Source: Aquimarina sp. AU474 (GTDB lineage Bacteria; Bacteroidota; Bacteroidia; Flavobacteriales; Flavobacteriaceae). Taken from it: a DNA stretch of 64,000 nt. The notes beneath the pieces were generated by a model. The model was not told where the DNA came from. It saw only the letters and a list, made by a program, of their open reading frames with translations, and did no database searches. Positions 52,209 through 62,535 of the stretch are shown here, one piece after another; position 1 is the first letter of the stretch, and every line of letters starts with the position of its first letter. The translations under genes were made by a program, and so were the position numbers. The DNA lies in contig NZ_OMPE01000005.1 of the NCBI RefSeq assembly GCF_900312815.1, positions 337,984 to 401,983 on the forward strand, read 5' to 3'.

Positions 52209-53426
52209 TTAAATTATTTCTGATACTACAAATGTACTTCCACCAACATATATTACATCCTTATCTGTAGCGCATTGTAATGCAGCATTATATGCCTCCA
52301 AAACCGAATCATAATTTTCTCCAATTAAATTATATTTTAATGCTTTTTCTTTTAATTCTTTTCCACCTAATCCTCGAGAAATGTCAGGTTTTGTAAAATA
52401 ATACTTAGCAACTGTTGGAAATAATGGCAATATCATTTCTAAATCTTTATCACGTACCATTCCTAAAACGATATGTAATTTTTTATAATTCTCTTTTATT
52501 AATTGTTTCATTACGGCGCCAAGACCATCTTCATTATGAGCCGTATCACAAATCACTTTAGGTGATTCTTGTAGAATTTGCCATCTACCCAATAACCCTG
52601 TATTGCGAACTACATTATTTAGCCCTATCTCTACAGCACTAGTACCTATATCCCATCCTAATTTTTGTAGCACAGCAATAGTTTTTAATACCGTTAAGAT
52701 ATTTTTCTCTTGATAATGACCTTTTAAATCAGAAACGTATTGTTTTCCTTCATAATCATTTGCCCAATACAAATCACTACCACAAGATTTGGCTTTTTGC
52801 TTAAATACATCTTTCGTCTCTGGAACAGTCTCTCCTACTACAACAGGTATATTATCTTTAATAATCCCAGCTTTTTCTGATGCAATTTCTGTTAAAGTAT
52901 CTCCTAAAAATTGAATATGGTCTATACCTATATTTGTAATAACTGAAACTTCTGGAGTGATAATATTAGTAGAATCCAATCTACCTCCCAAACCTACTTC
53001 GATTATTGCTATATCAATATCAGATTCAGAAAAATATTGAAATGCCATACCAACTGTCATTTCAAAAAAGGATAAATGATGTTTTTCAAAATACCATTTA
53101 TGCTCATGCATAAAATCAATAACATATTGTTTTGGCACAACTTCTCCATTAACGCGAATACGCTCTCTAAAATCTTTTAAATGAGGAGATGTATACAATC
53201 CAACCTTATAACCCACTTCTTGCAAAACAGAGGCTAACATATGGCTTGTAGAACCTTTACCATTGGTTCCTGCAACATGAATACTTTTAAAAGTGTTATG
53301 AGGGTTCCCCAGGTACGCGGCTAACTCAATGGTATTATGCAAATCCACCTTATAGGCACTAGCTCCCTGACGTTGATACATCGGTAATTGGGCAAACATC
53401 CAATCCAGAGTCTCCCTATAATCCAT
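52209..53426 (-). CDS. folC: Folylpolyglutamate synthase/dihydrofolate synthase
   Basis: A 405-residue Mur-ligase-like enzyme that makes dihydrofolate and adds glutamates to folates. The ATP loop is HVAGTNGKGSTSHMLAS (about 47-63); VEVGLGGRLDSTNII and ITNIGIDHIQFLGDTLTEIA match the family. C-terminal VICDTAHNEDGLG carries further substrate contacts. It is 8 nt downstream of the TonB-like gene and may be in the same transcript. Confidence 0.95.
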   Translation of the reverse strand: MDYRETLDWMFAQLPMYQRQGASAYKVDLHNTIELAAYLGNPHNTFKSIHVAGTNGKGSTSHMLASVLQEVGYKVGLYTSPHLKDFRERIRVNGEVVPKQYVIDFMHEHKWYFEKHHLSFFEMTVGMAFQYFSESDIDIAIIEVGLGGRLDSTNIITPEVSVITNIGIDHIQFLGDTLTEIASEKAGIIKDNIPVVVGETVPETKDVFKQKAKSCGSDLYWANDYEGKQYVSDLKGHYQEKNILTVLKTIAVLQKLGWDIGTSAVEIGLNNVVRNTGLLGRWQILQESPKVICDTAHNEDGLGAVMKQLIKENYKKLHIVLGMVRDKDLEMILPLFPTVAKYYFTKPDISRGLGGKELKEKALKYNLIGENYDSVLEAYNAALQCATDKDVIYVGGSTFVVSEII

Positions 53427-53434
53427 TTTTTCTA

Positions 53435-54331
53435 TTATTCGGAAAGTTTAAATTGATAAACGATTGTCCCCACTTGTTTAACTGGGGCTTTAGAATCACT
53501 ATTGAATTTTGTAGCTAAAGCAGCTCTTCTCGCTGGTTCCATTAAACACGAAGCGCTATTGGTGGTTCCTTTCATTCCTGGTGTTGCCCGGATTACTTTA
53601 CCACTCTGATTAACTTCAATTTTTACTACTACAATACCTGATTCATTACAGTCTTGAACGAATTTTTCTTTATTAAGGGCCTTACGTCCTCCTAATCTAT
53701 AATTCCCATCTCCATCTAATCCTTTTCCTGTACCGTAATAAGATTTAGCATTAGGATCTCCATTTGGACTTCCTTTATCACCAGGAGATCTATCATTCCC
53801 TTCTCCACCTTTTGCAGCCCCATCATTTTTTGGGCCATTAGAAAAGCTATTTAAAATATCTAAAGTAGATTTATCTGGCTTAGGATCAGGTTTCTTTTCC
53901 TCTACCTTTTTAACCGGTTTTTCCTTTACGGCAGTTTTAACAGGTTTTTGCTCTGTTATCTTTTTCGGTTTTTCTTTAGGTTTATCTACCTTTTTTTCAG
54001 GTTTCTTCTTTGGTTTCTTATCTATAAGGGGAGCATCTGTTATATCCTGAGTTGCGACTTTTTCTTGAATCTCTGGAGATTCTTCTTGAGGTTCTGGAGT
54101 GGTAGAGGAAGCCTCTGGAGTAGTGTTTTTTGGAGAAGTCCTTATAGGTTTATTAGGTTGAATTTTTCCAGACCCTGTAGCGGTTGTTCCGAAATTTACA
54201 GCTATTCCACTTTCCTCTTCAGGAACAATATAATTTAGACTTAGATAAAACAATAAAAAAATGATCCCTAAGTGCAACAGTATAGTGAGCACAAAAGATT
54301 TCTTTTTATGTTTTGTATCTAATTTTATCAT
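53435..54331 (-). CDS. TonB-like energy transducer
   Basis: A 298-residue protein. One N-terminal membrane anchor (about 12-33, FVLTILLHLGIIFLLFYLSL) is followed by a long Pro/Lys/Glu-rich spacer (PKKKPEKKVDKPKEKPKK) that spans the periplasm. The C-terminal globular region (about 220-298) has a TonB-type pattern (GIVVVKIEVNQSGKVIRATP). It works with the ExbD and ExbB proteins encoded just upstream to power outer membrane transport. Confidence 0.88.
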   Translation of the reverse strand: MIKLDTKHKKKSFVLTILLHLGIIFLLFYLSLNYIVPEEESGIAVNFGTTATGSGKIQPNKPIRTSPKNTTPEASSTTPEPQEESPEIQEKVATQDITDAPLIDKKPKKKPEKKVDKPKEKPKKITEQKPVKTAVKEKPVKKVEEKKPDPKPDKSTLDILNSFSNGPKNDGAAKGGEGNDRSPGDKGSPNGDPNAKSYYGTGKGLDGDGNYRLGGRKALNKEKFVQDCNESGIVVVKIEVNQSGKVIRATPGMKGTTNSASCLMEPARRAALATKFNSDSKAPVKQVGTIVYQFKLSE

Positions 54332-54334
54332 TTA

Positions 54335-54727
54335 TTAATCAGGTTTCACTGCTAATATCACTTTAAATTTATTCCTATTAGCGATATCCATTACACTTAC
54401 GGCTCTTTCTATCGGTACTCCTTCTTCAGCTCTTAAAATAATAGTAGGCTCGTTTTGTCCTTTTAATTTAGCAAGTAAAGTCGATTCTAAACTACTTTGA
54501 CTTATACGCTCATTATCAATATAGTATTGTAATTTGTTTGTAATACTCACTGATATATTTTGTGCATTGGAACTTTTACCTTTAGCCTTTGGCAATATCA
54601 AATCCAATGCTTCTGGAGTAATTGCTGGAGATGTCAACAAAAAGAAAACCAATAACAAAAAAACAATATCTGTCATGGATGACATGCTAAACTCAGGACT
54701 TACTTTATTTCTTCCTCTTAGATTCAT
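54335..54727 (-). CDS. exbD: ExbD/TolR family biopolymer transport protein
   Basis: A 130-residue protein. The N-terminal cytoplasmic start (NLRGRNKVSPEFSMSSMTDI) runs into a single membrane helix with the functional Asp (MTDIVFLLLVFFLLTSP), then a periplasmic domain. It forms the proton-driven motor with ExbB. The spacing to the TonB-like gene is 3 nt and to exbB 1 nt. Confidence 0.93.
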   Translation of the reverse strand: MNLRGRNKVSPEFSMSSMTDIVFLLLVFFLLTSPAITPEALDLILPKAKGKSSNAQNISVSITNKLQYYIDNERISQSSLESTLLAKLKGQNEPTIILRAEEGVPIERAVSVMDIANRNKFKVILAVKPD

Positions 54728-54728
54728 A

Positions 54729-55430
54729 TTAAGCAGGTTCGTTTAACAAGTCTAGAAAATCTACTGCATTGGCTTCCATACTATGAATTACTTTATCTGT
54801 ACGAACTACAAGATGATTATATCCAATATACGCTACAATCCCGACAACTAATCCTCCTACAGTTGTTGTCATAGCAGTATATATCCCTTCTGCCAAAACC
54901 CCCATATCTGCCGTTCCAGAACTTGATGCTAAATTATGGAATGCCAAAATCATACCAATAACTGTTCCTAAGAAACCTATCATTGGTGCTGCTCCGGCTA
55001 CAGTAGCCAGGATACTTACATTTTTTTCAAGTTTATATACTTCTAATCTACCAGCATTTTCAATGGCTTTATTAATATCCTCTAAAGAATGTCCTATTCT
55101 AGAAATTCCTTTTTCAGTTAATCGAGCAACAGGATTATCAGTTTGAGCACAAAGAATTTTGGCCGCTTCAATTTTTCCGCTGGCAACATTATCTCTAATC
55201 TTACTCATAAAACTTTCGTCATATTTCGAAGCCGCTTTAATAGCAAAAAGTCTCTCAAAATATATGTATACCGCGACAAAAAGTAATACGAACAAAATTC
55301 CGATAATTACAATTGCTCCTGTTCCCCCACTTAAAAGTAGATCCATAATGGATAAAGTCTTCTCTTCTACTACCGGGTCAATTTGTGTGGTGTTTTGGGC
55401 TATAGCACCGAGCATAAATAAATTCGTCAT
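54729..55430 (-). CDS. exbB: ExbB/TolQ family proton channel protein
   Basis: A 233-residue protein with three membrane helices (about 33-55, 135-160 and 175-200). The core ATVAGAAPMIGFLGTVIGMILAF and YTAMTTTVGGLVVGIVAYIGYNHLV is the MotA/TolQ/ExbB channel motif. With ExbD it couples the proton gradient to TonB. A perfect 14-bp palindrome (GTTAGTATACTAAC, 55451-55464) lies 20 nt upstream and may be an operator. Confidence 0.93.
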   Translation of the reverse strand: MTNLFMLGAIAQNTTQIDPVVEEKTLSIMDLLLSGGTGAIVIIGILFVLLFVAVYIYFERLFAIKAASKYDESFMSKIRDNVASGKIEAAKILCAQTDNPVARLTEKGISRIGHSLEDINKAIENAGRLEVYKLEKNVSILATVAGAAPMIGFLGTVIGMILAFHNLASSSGTADMGVLAEGIYTAMTTTVGGLVVGIVAYIGYNHLVVRTDKVIHSMEANAVDFLDLLNEPA

Positions 55431-55450
55431 TTCGATTTTGTTAATTTAGT

Positions 55451-55464
55451 GTTAGTATACTAAC
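55451..55464. promoter_or_regulatory. 14-bp palindrome upstream of exbB
   Basis: GTTAGTATACTAAC is a perfect palindrome between nhaB and the exbB-exbD-tonB operon. A regulator site is possible; nothing else supports it. Confidence 0.35.
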
Positions 55465-55498
55465 GTTATTTCTGTAGGTTAAGTATATCTCTTTTCTA

Positions 55499-57025
55499 CT
55501 ATAATATATATATAATTCCTAATAAACCTACCAATCCAAGTACTATTGTATAAGGAAAAGCCATTTTCACCATTTTGGAATATGACAATCCAATTAGTGG
55601 TGCTAAAGAAGAGGTTAGTAAAAATAAAAACGCTGCTTGACCATTAGGTGTTGCAACACTTGGTAAATTAGTTCCTGTATTAATTGCTACTGCCAATTTT
55701 TCAAACTGCTCTCTTGATATGGCGCCATTATCAAAAGCTTGCCTAACCTCACCGATATAAACAGTCGCAACAAATACATTATCACTTATCATAGATAAGA
55801 TTCCATTAGCGGCATAAAACATTGCTGGCTGGTCTTCTGGTTTTAATTGTAAAGCCCAATCAATTATCGGAGTAAAAAGATGTTGATCATGTATCATAGC
55901 TACGATCACAAAGAAAACTACCAATAAACCTGTAAAAGGTAACGCTTCTTCAAAAGCTTTACCTAATTGGTGTTCTTCAGTAATTCCCATAAACGCAGTT
56001 TGTACAATTATTAGTGCCAATCCTATGAACCCAACAGGTGCTATGTGCAATGCCAACCCAACAATTAATAAGATTGCAGATACGGCCTGAATGATTAATC
56101 CGTATTTCGATTTATCAGATCTGTTCGCGTCTTCTTCGTCGGTATAACTTTGGATAATATGCCTAGCAACACTGGGTAGTTTAGCCCCAAAACCAAACCA
56201 TCCTGTATATTCTAAGAGGATTGTAGTTAATAACCCTGCACCAAATACTGGTAGAGAAATTGGTGCCATTTTAAGGAAGAATTGTATAAAATCCCACCCC
56301 ATTCGTTCTCCGATTAGTAAGTTTTGTGGTTCTCCAACCAAAGTACAAACACCTCCAAGAGCAGTACCAACAACACCGTGCATCACCAAACTTCTTAAAA
56401 AACTTCTAAACTGTTCTAATGTCTCTCCACTTAGTTCTTTTCTATCCAAAACGCCGCTATCATCATAATCACCAGAACCCGAATGTATTTTATGATACAC
56501 CCCATAAAATCCAACAGCTACACTAATTAAAACCGCTGTTACAGTTAAAGCATCCAAAAATGCCGAAAGTACTGCCGAAAGAAAAACAAACAATAATGAC
56601 AATATCATTTTGGATTTAATCTTAGTAAACACTTTACTAAAAATGTACATCAATAACGGTTTCATAAAATAAATCCCCGCAACCATGAATACCAATAATA
56701 GAATCACTTCTAAATTTTGTTCGACTTCAAAAAGTACTCCTCCTTTAATCCCCTTTCCTAATTCATCACGTACAATTTTACCGTGATCTAATTTATACAT
56801 TGGGTGTGTCAATCCTAAGGCCAAAGCTTCGATAGCTAATATTCCTCCGGACTGTAAAGGATAACACTTTAGTGCCATTGCCAGCGTAAAAATAAACTCT
56901 GCAATAAACAGCCAAGCTGTAATCATGGGTCCTAAAACGAAGTAAGAAAATACATTAAATACTAAAAACCCGATCATGATGGCTTTAAACCATTTCGGAC
57001 TATTACCTAGAAAATATTTAAACAT
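55499..57025 (-). CDS. nhaB: Sodium/proton antiporter, NhaB family
   Basis: A 508-residue polytopic antiporter with about ten to twelve membrane segments. Family markers: [72 protein letters not shown] and [22 protein letters not shown], each read in part. It exchanges sodium and protons across the inner membrane, an expected function in a marine cell. It is 26 nt downstream of the dehydrogenase gene on the same strand. Confidence 0.92.
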   Translation of the reverse strand: MFKYFLGNSPKWFKAIMIGFLVFNVFSYFVLGPMITAWLFIAEFIFTLAMALKCYPLQSGGILAIEALALGLTHPMYKLDHGKIVRDELGKGIKGGVLFEVEQNLEVILLLVFMVAGIYFMKPLLMYIFSKVFTKIKSKMILSLLFVFLSAVLSAFLDALTVTAVLISVAVGFYGVYHKIHSGSGDYDDSGVLDRKELSGETLEQFRSFLRSLVMHGVVGTALGGVCTLVGEPQNLLIGERMGWDFIQFFLKMAPISLPVFGAGLLTTILLEYTGWFGFGAKLPSVARHIIQSYTDEEDANRSDKSKYGLIIQAVSAILLIVGLALHIAPVGFIGLALIIVQTAFMGITEEHQLGKAFEEALPFTGLLVVFFVIVAMIHDQHLFTPIIDWALQLKPEDQPAMFYAANGILSMISDNVFVATVYIGEVRQAFDNGAISREQFEKLAVAINTGTNLPSVATPNGQAAFLFLLTSSLAPLIGLSYSKMVKMAFPYTIVLGLVGLLGIIYIL

Positions 57026-57051
57026 AGTTGTATTGGGTTATACGATTAATA

Positions 57052-58278
57052 CTAAAGCAACTCTTTAAGAGCTATCTCAAAAGCTGTTTTACTAATATTA
57101 ATTTTTGTTTGATTATTATTATAAGTGTTTTGAATTGCTTTCTTTATGGTCTCCGATGTATCCATAAAAATTGCCTCATCTGTCATTTGCACCTTACGTT
57201 CCATGAAATACGCAAAAACTCTAGCCATTCCGCAATTAGAAACAAAATCTGGAATCAAGCTTACTCTTTCATCTGTGTATTCCATTATAGGCCCAAAAAA
57301 TATTTCCTGATCCGCAAAAGGAACATTGGCACCACAGGATATTACTTCTAAGCCCGAATTAATCATTTGAGTAATTTGGTCTTTGGTTATTAATCGAGAA
57401 GCTGCACAAGGGGCAAAAATTTCAGTTTCTAGAGACCATATTTTTTCATTTAACTCATCAAAAGGAATTAATACATCGCTGTACAATTTATTCCCTTTCT
57501 TGTTTAGGTATAATTCCTTTATTTCTTCAAAAGAAAAACCATCTTCATTGATAAGACCACCTGCATGATCAATAATCCCAACAACCTTAGCTCCCATTTC
57601 TGAAAGATAATAAGCCGCTGCAGACCCTACATTACCAAACCCTTGGACTACTGCTCTTTTACCTGCAACTTCGCCTCCATAAATAGTATAGTAATGTCTT
57701 ACTGCTTCAGCAACACCATATCCAGTGATCATATCTGCAACAGTATATTTTTTATATACATCAGGAGAAAAAGTGGTGTTCTCTAATACTTTAATTACAC
57801 CTTGTCTAAGTTGGCCAATTCTATTAATCTTATCGGCTTCTGTAGGCTGAAAATGACCATTAAACACACCTTCTTGAGGATGCCAAACTCCACATTCTTC
57901 TGTAATTGGTATCACTTCATGTATTTCATCTACATTAAGATCTCCTCCTGTACCATAATAACTTTTTAATAAAGGTGATACCGCTTTATACCATCGCTGC
58001 AATACTCCTTTTTTTCTTGGATCATTTGGATCAAAATTAATCCCTGATTTTGCACCTCCAATATTAGGTCCCGATACCGTAAACTTTACTTCCATGGTTT
58101 TTGCTAATGAAAGTACTTCATTCATATCTAATCCATCTCTCATTCGGGTACCACCACCAGCTGCTCCACCTCTTAAGGAATTTATAACAGTCCACCCTTC
58201 GGCTTCTGTTTCAGAATCTTTCCAATTAAAAACGATCTCCGGCGTTTTATTCTCGTATTTTTTTAATAATTCTTTCAT
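57052..58278 (-). CDS. Glu/Leu/Phe/Val family dehydrogenase
   Basis: A 408-residue NAD(P)-dependent amino acid dehydrogenase. GGAAGGGTRMRDGLDMNEV and the catalytic Lys in GPNIGGAKSGINFDP are present; the cofactor motif is AVVQGFGNVGSAAAYYLSEM. Glutamate is the most likely substrate by similarity, but leucine-type enzymes share these motifs. A leader with two hairpins precedes it. Confidence 0.9.
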   Translation of the reverse strand: MKELLKKYENKTPEIVFNWKDSETEAEGWTVINSLRGGAAGGGTRMRDGLDMNEVLSLAKTMEVKFTVSGPNIGGAKSGINFDPNDPRKKGVLQRWYKAVSPLLKSYYGTGGDLNVDEIHEVIPITEECGVWHPQEGVFNGHFQPTEADKINRIGQLRQGVIKVLENTTFSPDVYKKYTVADMITGYGVAEAVRHYYTIYGGEVAGKRAVVQGFGNVGSAAAYYLSEMGAKVVGIIDHAGGLINEDGFSFEEIKELYLNKKGNKLYSDVLIPFDELNEKIWSLETEIFAPCAASRLITKDQITQMINSGLEVISCGANVPFADQEIFFGPIMEYTDERVSLIPDFVSNCGMARVFAYFMERKVQMTDEAIFMDTSETIKKAIQNTYNNNQTKINISKTAFEIALKELL

Positions 58279-58722
58279 TGTTTATTTTCAATTTATTCTG
58301 TATTCAACTCTTTTTGACAAAACATAACACCTACTTAAGGTGTTATTCTTAATCTTAATAAAACTCCTCCCAATGGAGGTCAGCGTTGAGTCATATTTTC
58401 TATGTATTAGAATAAATTGAACCTATCTAAAAAAGTTACCTCGCAAATATAAAAAACTAAATATCCATAAAGGATAAATAAAAGTAAAATTATACAAGTT
58501 TAAAAGTCTTTTTTTTTAGTGAAGATTATGCAAAAATTAAAAGGAATCTTCTAGACTTTTTAATCAAGAATGTAGCACATCAAAAAACAAAAAAAACATT
58601 AAAACTATCATATTATCAACTATATTTGTAGAATTATTAAAAATATCGAGTTTATCTCGATTTATTTTCATCAAAAAGTAAGAATTGCGTGTTATGCGCG
58701 CACAGTAAATAATAATACAATT
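58279..58722. other. 444-bp region between divergent dehydrogenase genes, with hairpin leader
   Basis: On the minus strand a TATATTTG -7 box (58451-58444) predicts a leader of about 160 nt for the amino acid dehydrogenase. Two hairpins occur in it: CCTCC/GGAGG (58366-58370 with 58375-58379) and ATAACACCT/AGGTGTTAT (58324-58332 with 58338-58346), each followed on that strand by a short U-rich run. No ORF is supported. The plus-strand promoter for the acyl-CoA dehydrogenase lies at 58621. Confidence 0.5.
58621..58628 (+). promoter_or_regulatory. -7 promoter element of the acyl-CoA dehydrogenase gene
   Basis: TATATTTG matches TAnnTTTG, 94 nt before the ATG; TTA stands at the -33 position. Confidence 0.45.
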
Positions 58723-59865
58723 ATGGACTTTAAATTATCCGAAGAACAGTTAATGATACGCGATGCCGCTCGTGATTTTGCCAAAGCAGAATTATTGCCT
58801 GGTGTAATAGAGCGAGATAACAAACAAGAATTTCCTGCCGAAGAGGTAAAAAAAATGGGGAACCTTGGATTTTTAGGAATGATGGCTTCTCCAGAATACG
58901 GAGGAGGAGGTATGGATACTCTTTCTTATGTTCTTGTAATGGAAGAGCTCTCTAAAATAGATGCTTCATGTTCTGTTATAGTATCTGTAAACAATTCTTT
59001 GGTATGTTGGGGTCTTGATACCTATGGTAGCCCAGAACAAAAAGAAAAATATTTATCAAAACTAACAACTGGAGAATCTATAGGAGCTTTCTGTTTGTCA
59101 GAACCAGAGGCTGGAAGTGACGCCACTTCTCAAAAAACGACAGCTATTGATAAAGGTGATCATTATATTTTAAATGGTACCAAAAACTGGATTACTAATG
59201 GTGGTACTGCAGATTATTACTTGGTTATCGCACAAACGGATAAAGAAAAAAAACATCGTGGAATCAATGCCTTTATAGTAGAAAAAGGATCGGAAGGTTT
59301 TGAAGTAGGTCCAAAAGAAGATAAATTAGGAATTAGAGGTAGTGATACGCACTCTCTTATTTTTAATGATGTAAAAGTACCTAAAGAAAATAGAATTGGC
59401 GAAGATGGTTTCGGTTTTAAGTTTGCTATGAAGACTTTGGCAGGTGGTCGTATAGGTATTGCTGCACAAGCCTTGGGTATTGCTGCAGGAGCGTATGAAT
59501 TAGCAAAAGAGTATTCTAAGGTACGTAAAGCATTTGGCACCGAAATTATGAATCATCAAGCTATTGCTTTTAAGCTAGCAGATATGCATGTGCAGATTGA
59601 AGCGGCAAGAATGTTGGTCTACAAAGCAGCAATGGACAAAGATAACCATGAAAACTATGACTTATCGGGTGCAATGGCAAAATTAGCAGCTTCTCAAGCA
59701 GCCATGGAGGTAAGTGTAGAAGCCGTACAAATACATGGTGGTAATGGTTTTGTAAAAGAATATCATGTAGAGCGATTAATGCGTGACGCCAAAATCACAC
59801 AGATATATGAAGGAACTAGCGAAATCCAAAAAATCGTAATATCAAGAAGCATTCTTAGAGATTAA
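58723..59865 (+). CDS. Acyl-CoA dehydrogenase
   Basis: A 380-residue FAD enzyme of fatty acid or branched-chain acyl-CoA oxidation. AFCLSEPEAGSDATSQKTTA and the FAD segment WITNGGTADYYLVIA are typical, as is GGRIGIAAQALGIA. The catalytic Glu is in QIYEGTSEIQKIVISR at the C-terminus (the short-chain type position). The chain length of the substrate cannot be set. It is a single gene with its own terminator. Confidence 0.95.
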   Translation: MDFKLSEEQLMIRDAARDFAKAELLPGVIERDNKQEFPAEEVKKMGNLGFLGMMASPEYGGGGMDTLSYVLVMEELSKIDASCSVIVSVNNSLVCWGLDTYGSPEQKEKYLSKLTTGESIGAFCLSEPEAGSDATSQKTTAIDKGDHYILNGTKNWITNGGTADYYLVIAQTDKEKKHRGINAFIVEKGSEGFEVGPKEDKLGIRGSDTHSLIFNDVKVPKENRIGEDGFGFKFAMKTLAGGRIGIAAQALGIAAGAYELAKEYSKVRKAFGTEIMNHQAIAFKLADMHVQIEAARMLVYKAAMDKDNHENYDLSGAMAKLAASQAAMEVSVEAVQIHGGNGFVKEYHVERLMRDAKITQIYEGTSEIQKIVISRSILRD

Positions 59866-59887
59866 TTAGTTAAAAATGCTCTAATCA

Positions 59888-59926
59888 AAAAGCCCAAATT
59901 ATAAATTCTTATAATTTGGGCTTTTA
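59888..59926 (+). terminator. Intrinsic terminator of the acyl-CoA dehydrogenase gene
   Basis: AAAAGCCCAAATTATAA pairs with TTATAATTTGGGCTTTT around ATTC, a 17-bp stem followed by more U residues. It lies 22 nt after the stop. Confidence 0.88.
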
Positions 59927-60068
59927 TTTTTTGTTAGTATAAACAAATTATGACTATCCATTAGAATTAAACATTCAATCAATATTTGACACTAACTTAA
60001 ATTATGCGTTTAACATGTTATTTTGTGAATAATATTAAAAAATATCTGTCACTTAACCTATTTGTTGT

Positions 60069-60263
60069 CTATGCTGTACAATCGCATGCTTGATTTGAAT
60101 CTACACTAGTTTGACCGGTTCCATTACCACACAGAGGATCATCCGGTTCTCCAGATTCTCTCATTAGATGAGTCCCTCCTTTAATTTGGTTTTTCGATAA
60201 CCTGTCCAATTGAGCGACCTGTATCTTATTTAAAGAAATTTTTTTTCTATTTTGCTCTTTCAT
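60069..60263 (-). CDS. Double-glycine leader peptide (lanthipeptide-like precursor) C (64 aa)
   Basis: Best start ATG 60263 (MKEQNRKKISLNKIQVAQLD), leaving out 12 residues of the longer frame. The leader ends in LSKNQIKGG, matching precursor A (GQNQIKAG). The core THLMRESGEPDDPLCGNGTG continues to ACDCTA at the C-terminus: three Cys with several Ser/Thr. It lies 127 nt downstream of the TPR/AraC-type regulator on the same strand, so the two may share a transcript. Confidence 0.7.
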   Translation of the reverse strand: MKEQNRKKISLNKIQVAQLDRLSKNQIKGGTHLMRESGEPDDPLCGNGTGQTSVDSNQACDCTA

Positions 60264-60389
60264 GATTTTTCCAAAAATTACAATTAATATCTGTCTCAAA
60301 AGTAGTTAAGAAATACTTGAAATCACTTTCAAATTGGTGAATATTTATAAATATTCACCAATACATCGATACAAAAAAACACACTTAAA

Positions 60390-62105
60390 CTATTGACTAC
60401 AAGCATTTTTAATGTATTCTGCCGGTTTACAACCCATTTTCTTATAAAAAGCCTTAGCAAATGATTGTATGTTATTAAATCCTACTTCACCGGCCATTGA
60501 TCGTACAGAATATTGCTTAAATTGTTTATTGTTTTTGATTTGATCTACACAATACTCAATTCGTAAATCGTTAATATAATTATTAAAACTTTTTTGTTTG
60601 TCGATATTAATTACTTTAGATAAATACGAAGAATTGGTTTTTAATGTTTTCGAAACGCTATTAAGAGATAAGTCATTTTTTAAATACTTATGATTATGTT
60701 GAAAATCTTCCAATTTTTTTAAAATTTCCTTTTTAATCTCTATCGGCACCTCTACGCTATTTATTCTTTTTTCTTTTTTTTGCTCTATCGTTTTGGTAAG
60801 CTGCATATATTTATTGGACACTTCCTTATATTTTAGCTTTCCTTTTTTATAATAAAAATATAAGAATCCAATCAATATCATTAACACAAGAGTCAAAAAC
60901 CATAATTTATATTTTGATAATTTATTATTATGATCAATGGTATATATTAATTGATTTTTGTCGTTAATCAATTCTGCTATATCGTACTTTTTTACGATGT
61001 TATTATTAAGCGTTGCATATTTTCGATTATATTCTCTTTCGTAGGACAGTAACTTATTGGTTGTTTGTAATTGATTTTTTAAATCTTCGTTTTTCTTGTA
61101 ATGTTCTATTAGTAAAGTAAAAGTATTGCGTAACTCCGAAACGTAATTTGCCTTATTCGTGGTCGAATCTATTTTTTGAAGATACTGTAATGCTTCTTCA
61201 TCTTTCCCCAATTTATACAAGGTTTTTGCCATAAATAATCTACTAATTCTAACATTAGAATTAGAACTTAACAAGTTTCCTTTGGATATAGTGAGCATTT
61301 TTTGCAAACTATCAAATGCTTTTTGATATTCTTGTCTGTAATAACTATTAACACCATTAATAACTAAAAAACCTCTATAGTAATATTGATTCGTATGAGA
61401 TAAACTAAATCGAATTCCTTTCTTTATGTAATAATATGCAGAATCATATTGGCGAAAACGATTATACGTATCAGCTAGTTTATATAACGTAGCCGTATAC
61501 GTTTTAGGGTAAAGCTTTATAGTATCTTGGTGTATCAAAAAATTATAGTTTTCCTTAAATACTTGTAAAGCCTCATCATGCTTTCCTAGGGTAGCTTTCA
61601 ATAGGGCCATATTATGTTTTACAGCAACAACTTGTTCTTCATTTTCATTTAATTCGGCATACTTTTTAGTTAACAAATAAGACTGTAAAGCTTCATCATA
61701 CCGTTCCATATTATACAGTAGATATCCTCTTAAGAGGTAACCTGCAGCTGGATAAGTATCATGCCGTATATTCTTTGTAATAAACAAGATAGAATCTGTA
61801 TATTTTAATGCTATCTCTGCATTTTTTTGTTGATGTATTTTGCTTTTTAATCGATACGCTTTTGCCATTTCTATCGTATCCTTCTGCTTCATCCCTTTAA
61901 AGAGGTATGCATTAGATATTTCATGAACAATTATTGAATCTTGATTATGTTTCTGATAAAGTATATATAGTTCACCAAAGGATTTGTCTTCTAATGAATC
62001 CAGTATTGGTGGTTTAATTTTCTTTTGAGCTTGTGCATTTACATATAGTATATTAAAAAAAGTCAAACAAACACACCAAACAAAAACCCTATAAATATTC
62101 TTCAT
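60390..62105 (-). CDS. Membrane-anchored TPR sensor with AraC-type DNA-binding domain
   Basis: A 571-residue one-component regulator. A signal/anchor (VFVWCVCLTFFNILYVNAQ) precedes a periplasmic region of TPR-like helical repeats (about 60-330, for example AAGYLLRGYLLYNMERYDEA). A membrane helix at about 401-420 (LWFLTLVLMILIGFLYFYY) follows, then a cytoplasmic linker. At the C-terminus is an AraC HTH pair (LSLNSVSKTLKTNSSYLSKV and SVRSMAGEVGFNNIQSFAKA, then FYKKMGCKPAEY). The TPR part could sense an exported peptide. Small peptide genes lie on both sides. Confidence 0.88.
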   Translation of the reverse strand: MKNIYRVFVWCVCLTFFNILYVNAQAQKKIKPPILDSLEDKSFGELYILYQKHNQDSIIVHEISNAYLFKGMKQKDTIEMAKAYRLKSKIHQQKNAEIALKYTDSILFITKNIRHDTYPAAGYLLRGYLLYNMERYDEALQSYLLTKKYAELNENEEQVVAVKHNMALLKATLGKHDEALQVFKENYNFLIHQDTIKLYPKTYTATLYKLADTYNRFRQYDSAYYYIKKGIRFSLSHTNQYYYRGFLVINGVNSYYRQEYQKAFDSLQKMLTISKGNLLSSNSNVRISRLFMAKTLYKLGKDEEALQYLQKIDSTTNKANYVSELRNTFTLLIEHYKKNEDLKNQLQTTNKLLSYEREYNRKYATLNNNIVKKYDIAELINDKNQLIYTIDHNNKLSKYKLWFLTLVLMILIGFLYFYYKKGKLKYKEVSNKYMQLTKTIEQKKEKRINSVEVPIEIKKEILKKLEDFQHNHKYLKNDLSLNSVSKTLKTNSSYLSKVINIDKQKSFNNYINDLRIEYCVDQIKNNKQFKQYSVRSMAGEVGFNNIQSFAKAFYKKMGCKPAEYIKNACSQ

Positions 62106-62535
62106 CTATATCTGCAAATAAAGGATGAACCAAGTACAAAACCCCTTGCGTTCAATATTTTTATTGAAGTATATAAAAAAAATAACCGTTAAAAAAATGA
62201 AAACAATAAAAATGACTTTTATTTAAATAAAAATATTTCATTTCTTTTAAAATACTCTAAGGTAATATTTATAAATAAACAGGGTAAGATTCATAAATGC
62301 GTACTAAAACACTTTTATAATTAGCGAATCCTAATCGTATATTCGCTAAAAACTAAATCAAATTAATTTATAAAGTCATTAGGCGTTAGCATTTCTTAAC
62401 TTTAAATAAGTAAAGTAATTATATTAACTTATAAATTCCGGAAACAAACAGTTAATATAAATTATCGCAAAAAAAGTTCTATGTTAATCCCTTATAATTA
62501 GATAACTATTCAATAACACTTTAAAATTACATTTT
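62106..62535. other. 430-bp AT-rich region between regulator and plus-strand peptide gene
   Basis: No ORF of note. TTAGCGAAT (62321-62329) and ATTCGCTAA (62341-62349) form a perfect 9-bp inverted repeat around an 11-nt centre, without U tracts. It could be a binding site for the AraC-type protein, placed between the two divergent genes. No clear TAnnTTTG box was found. Confidence 0.45.

Noticed and set aside
54534..54746. Plus-strand ORF opposite exbD
   Set aside because: Shadow of a clear ExbD gene.
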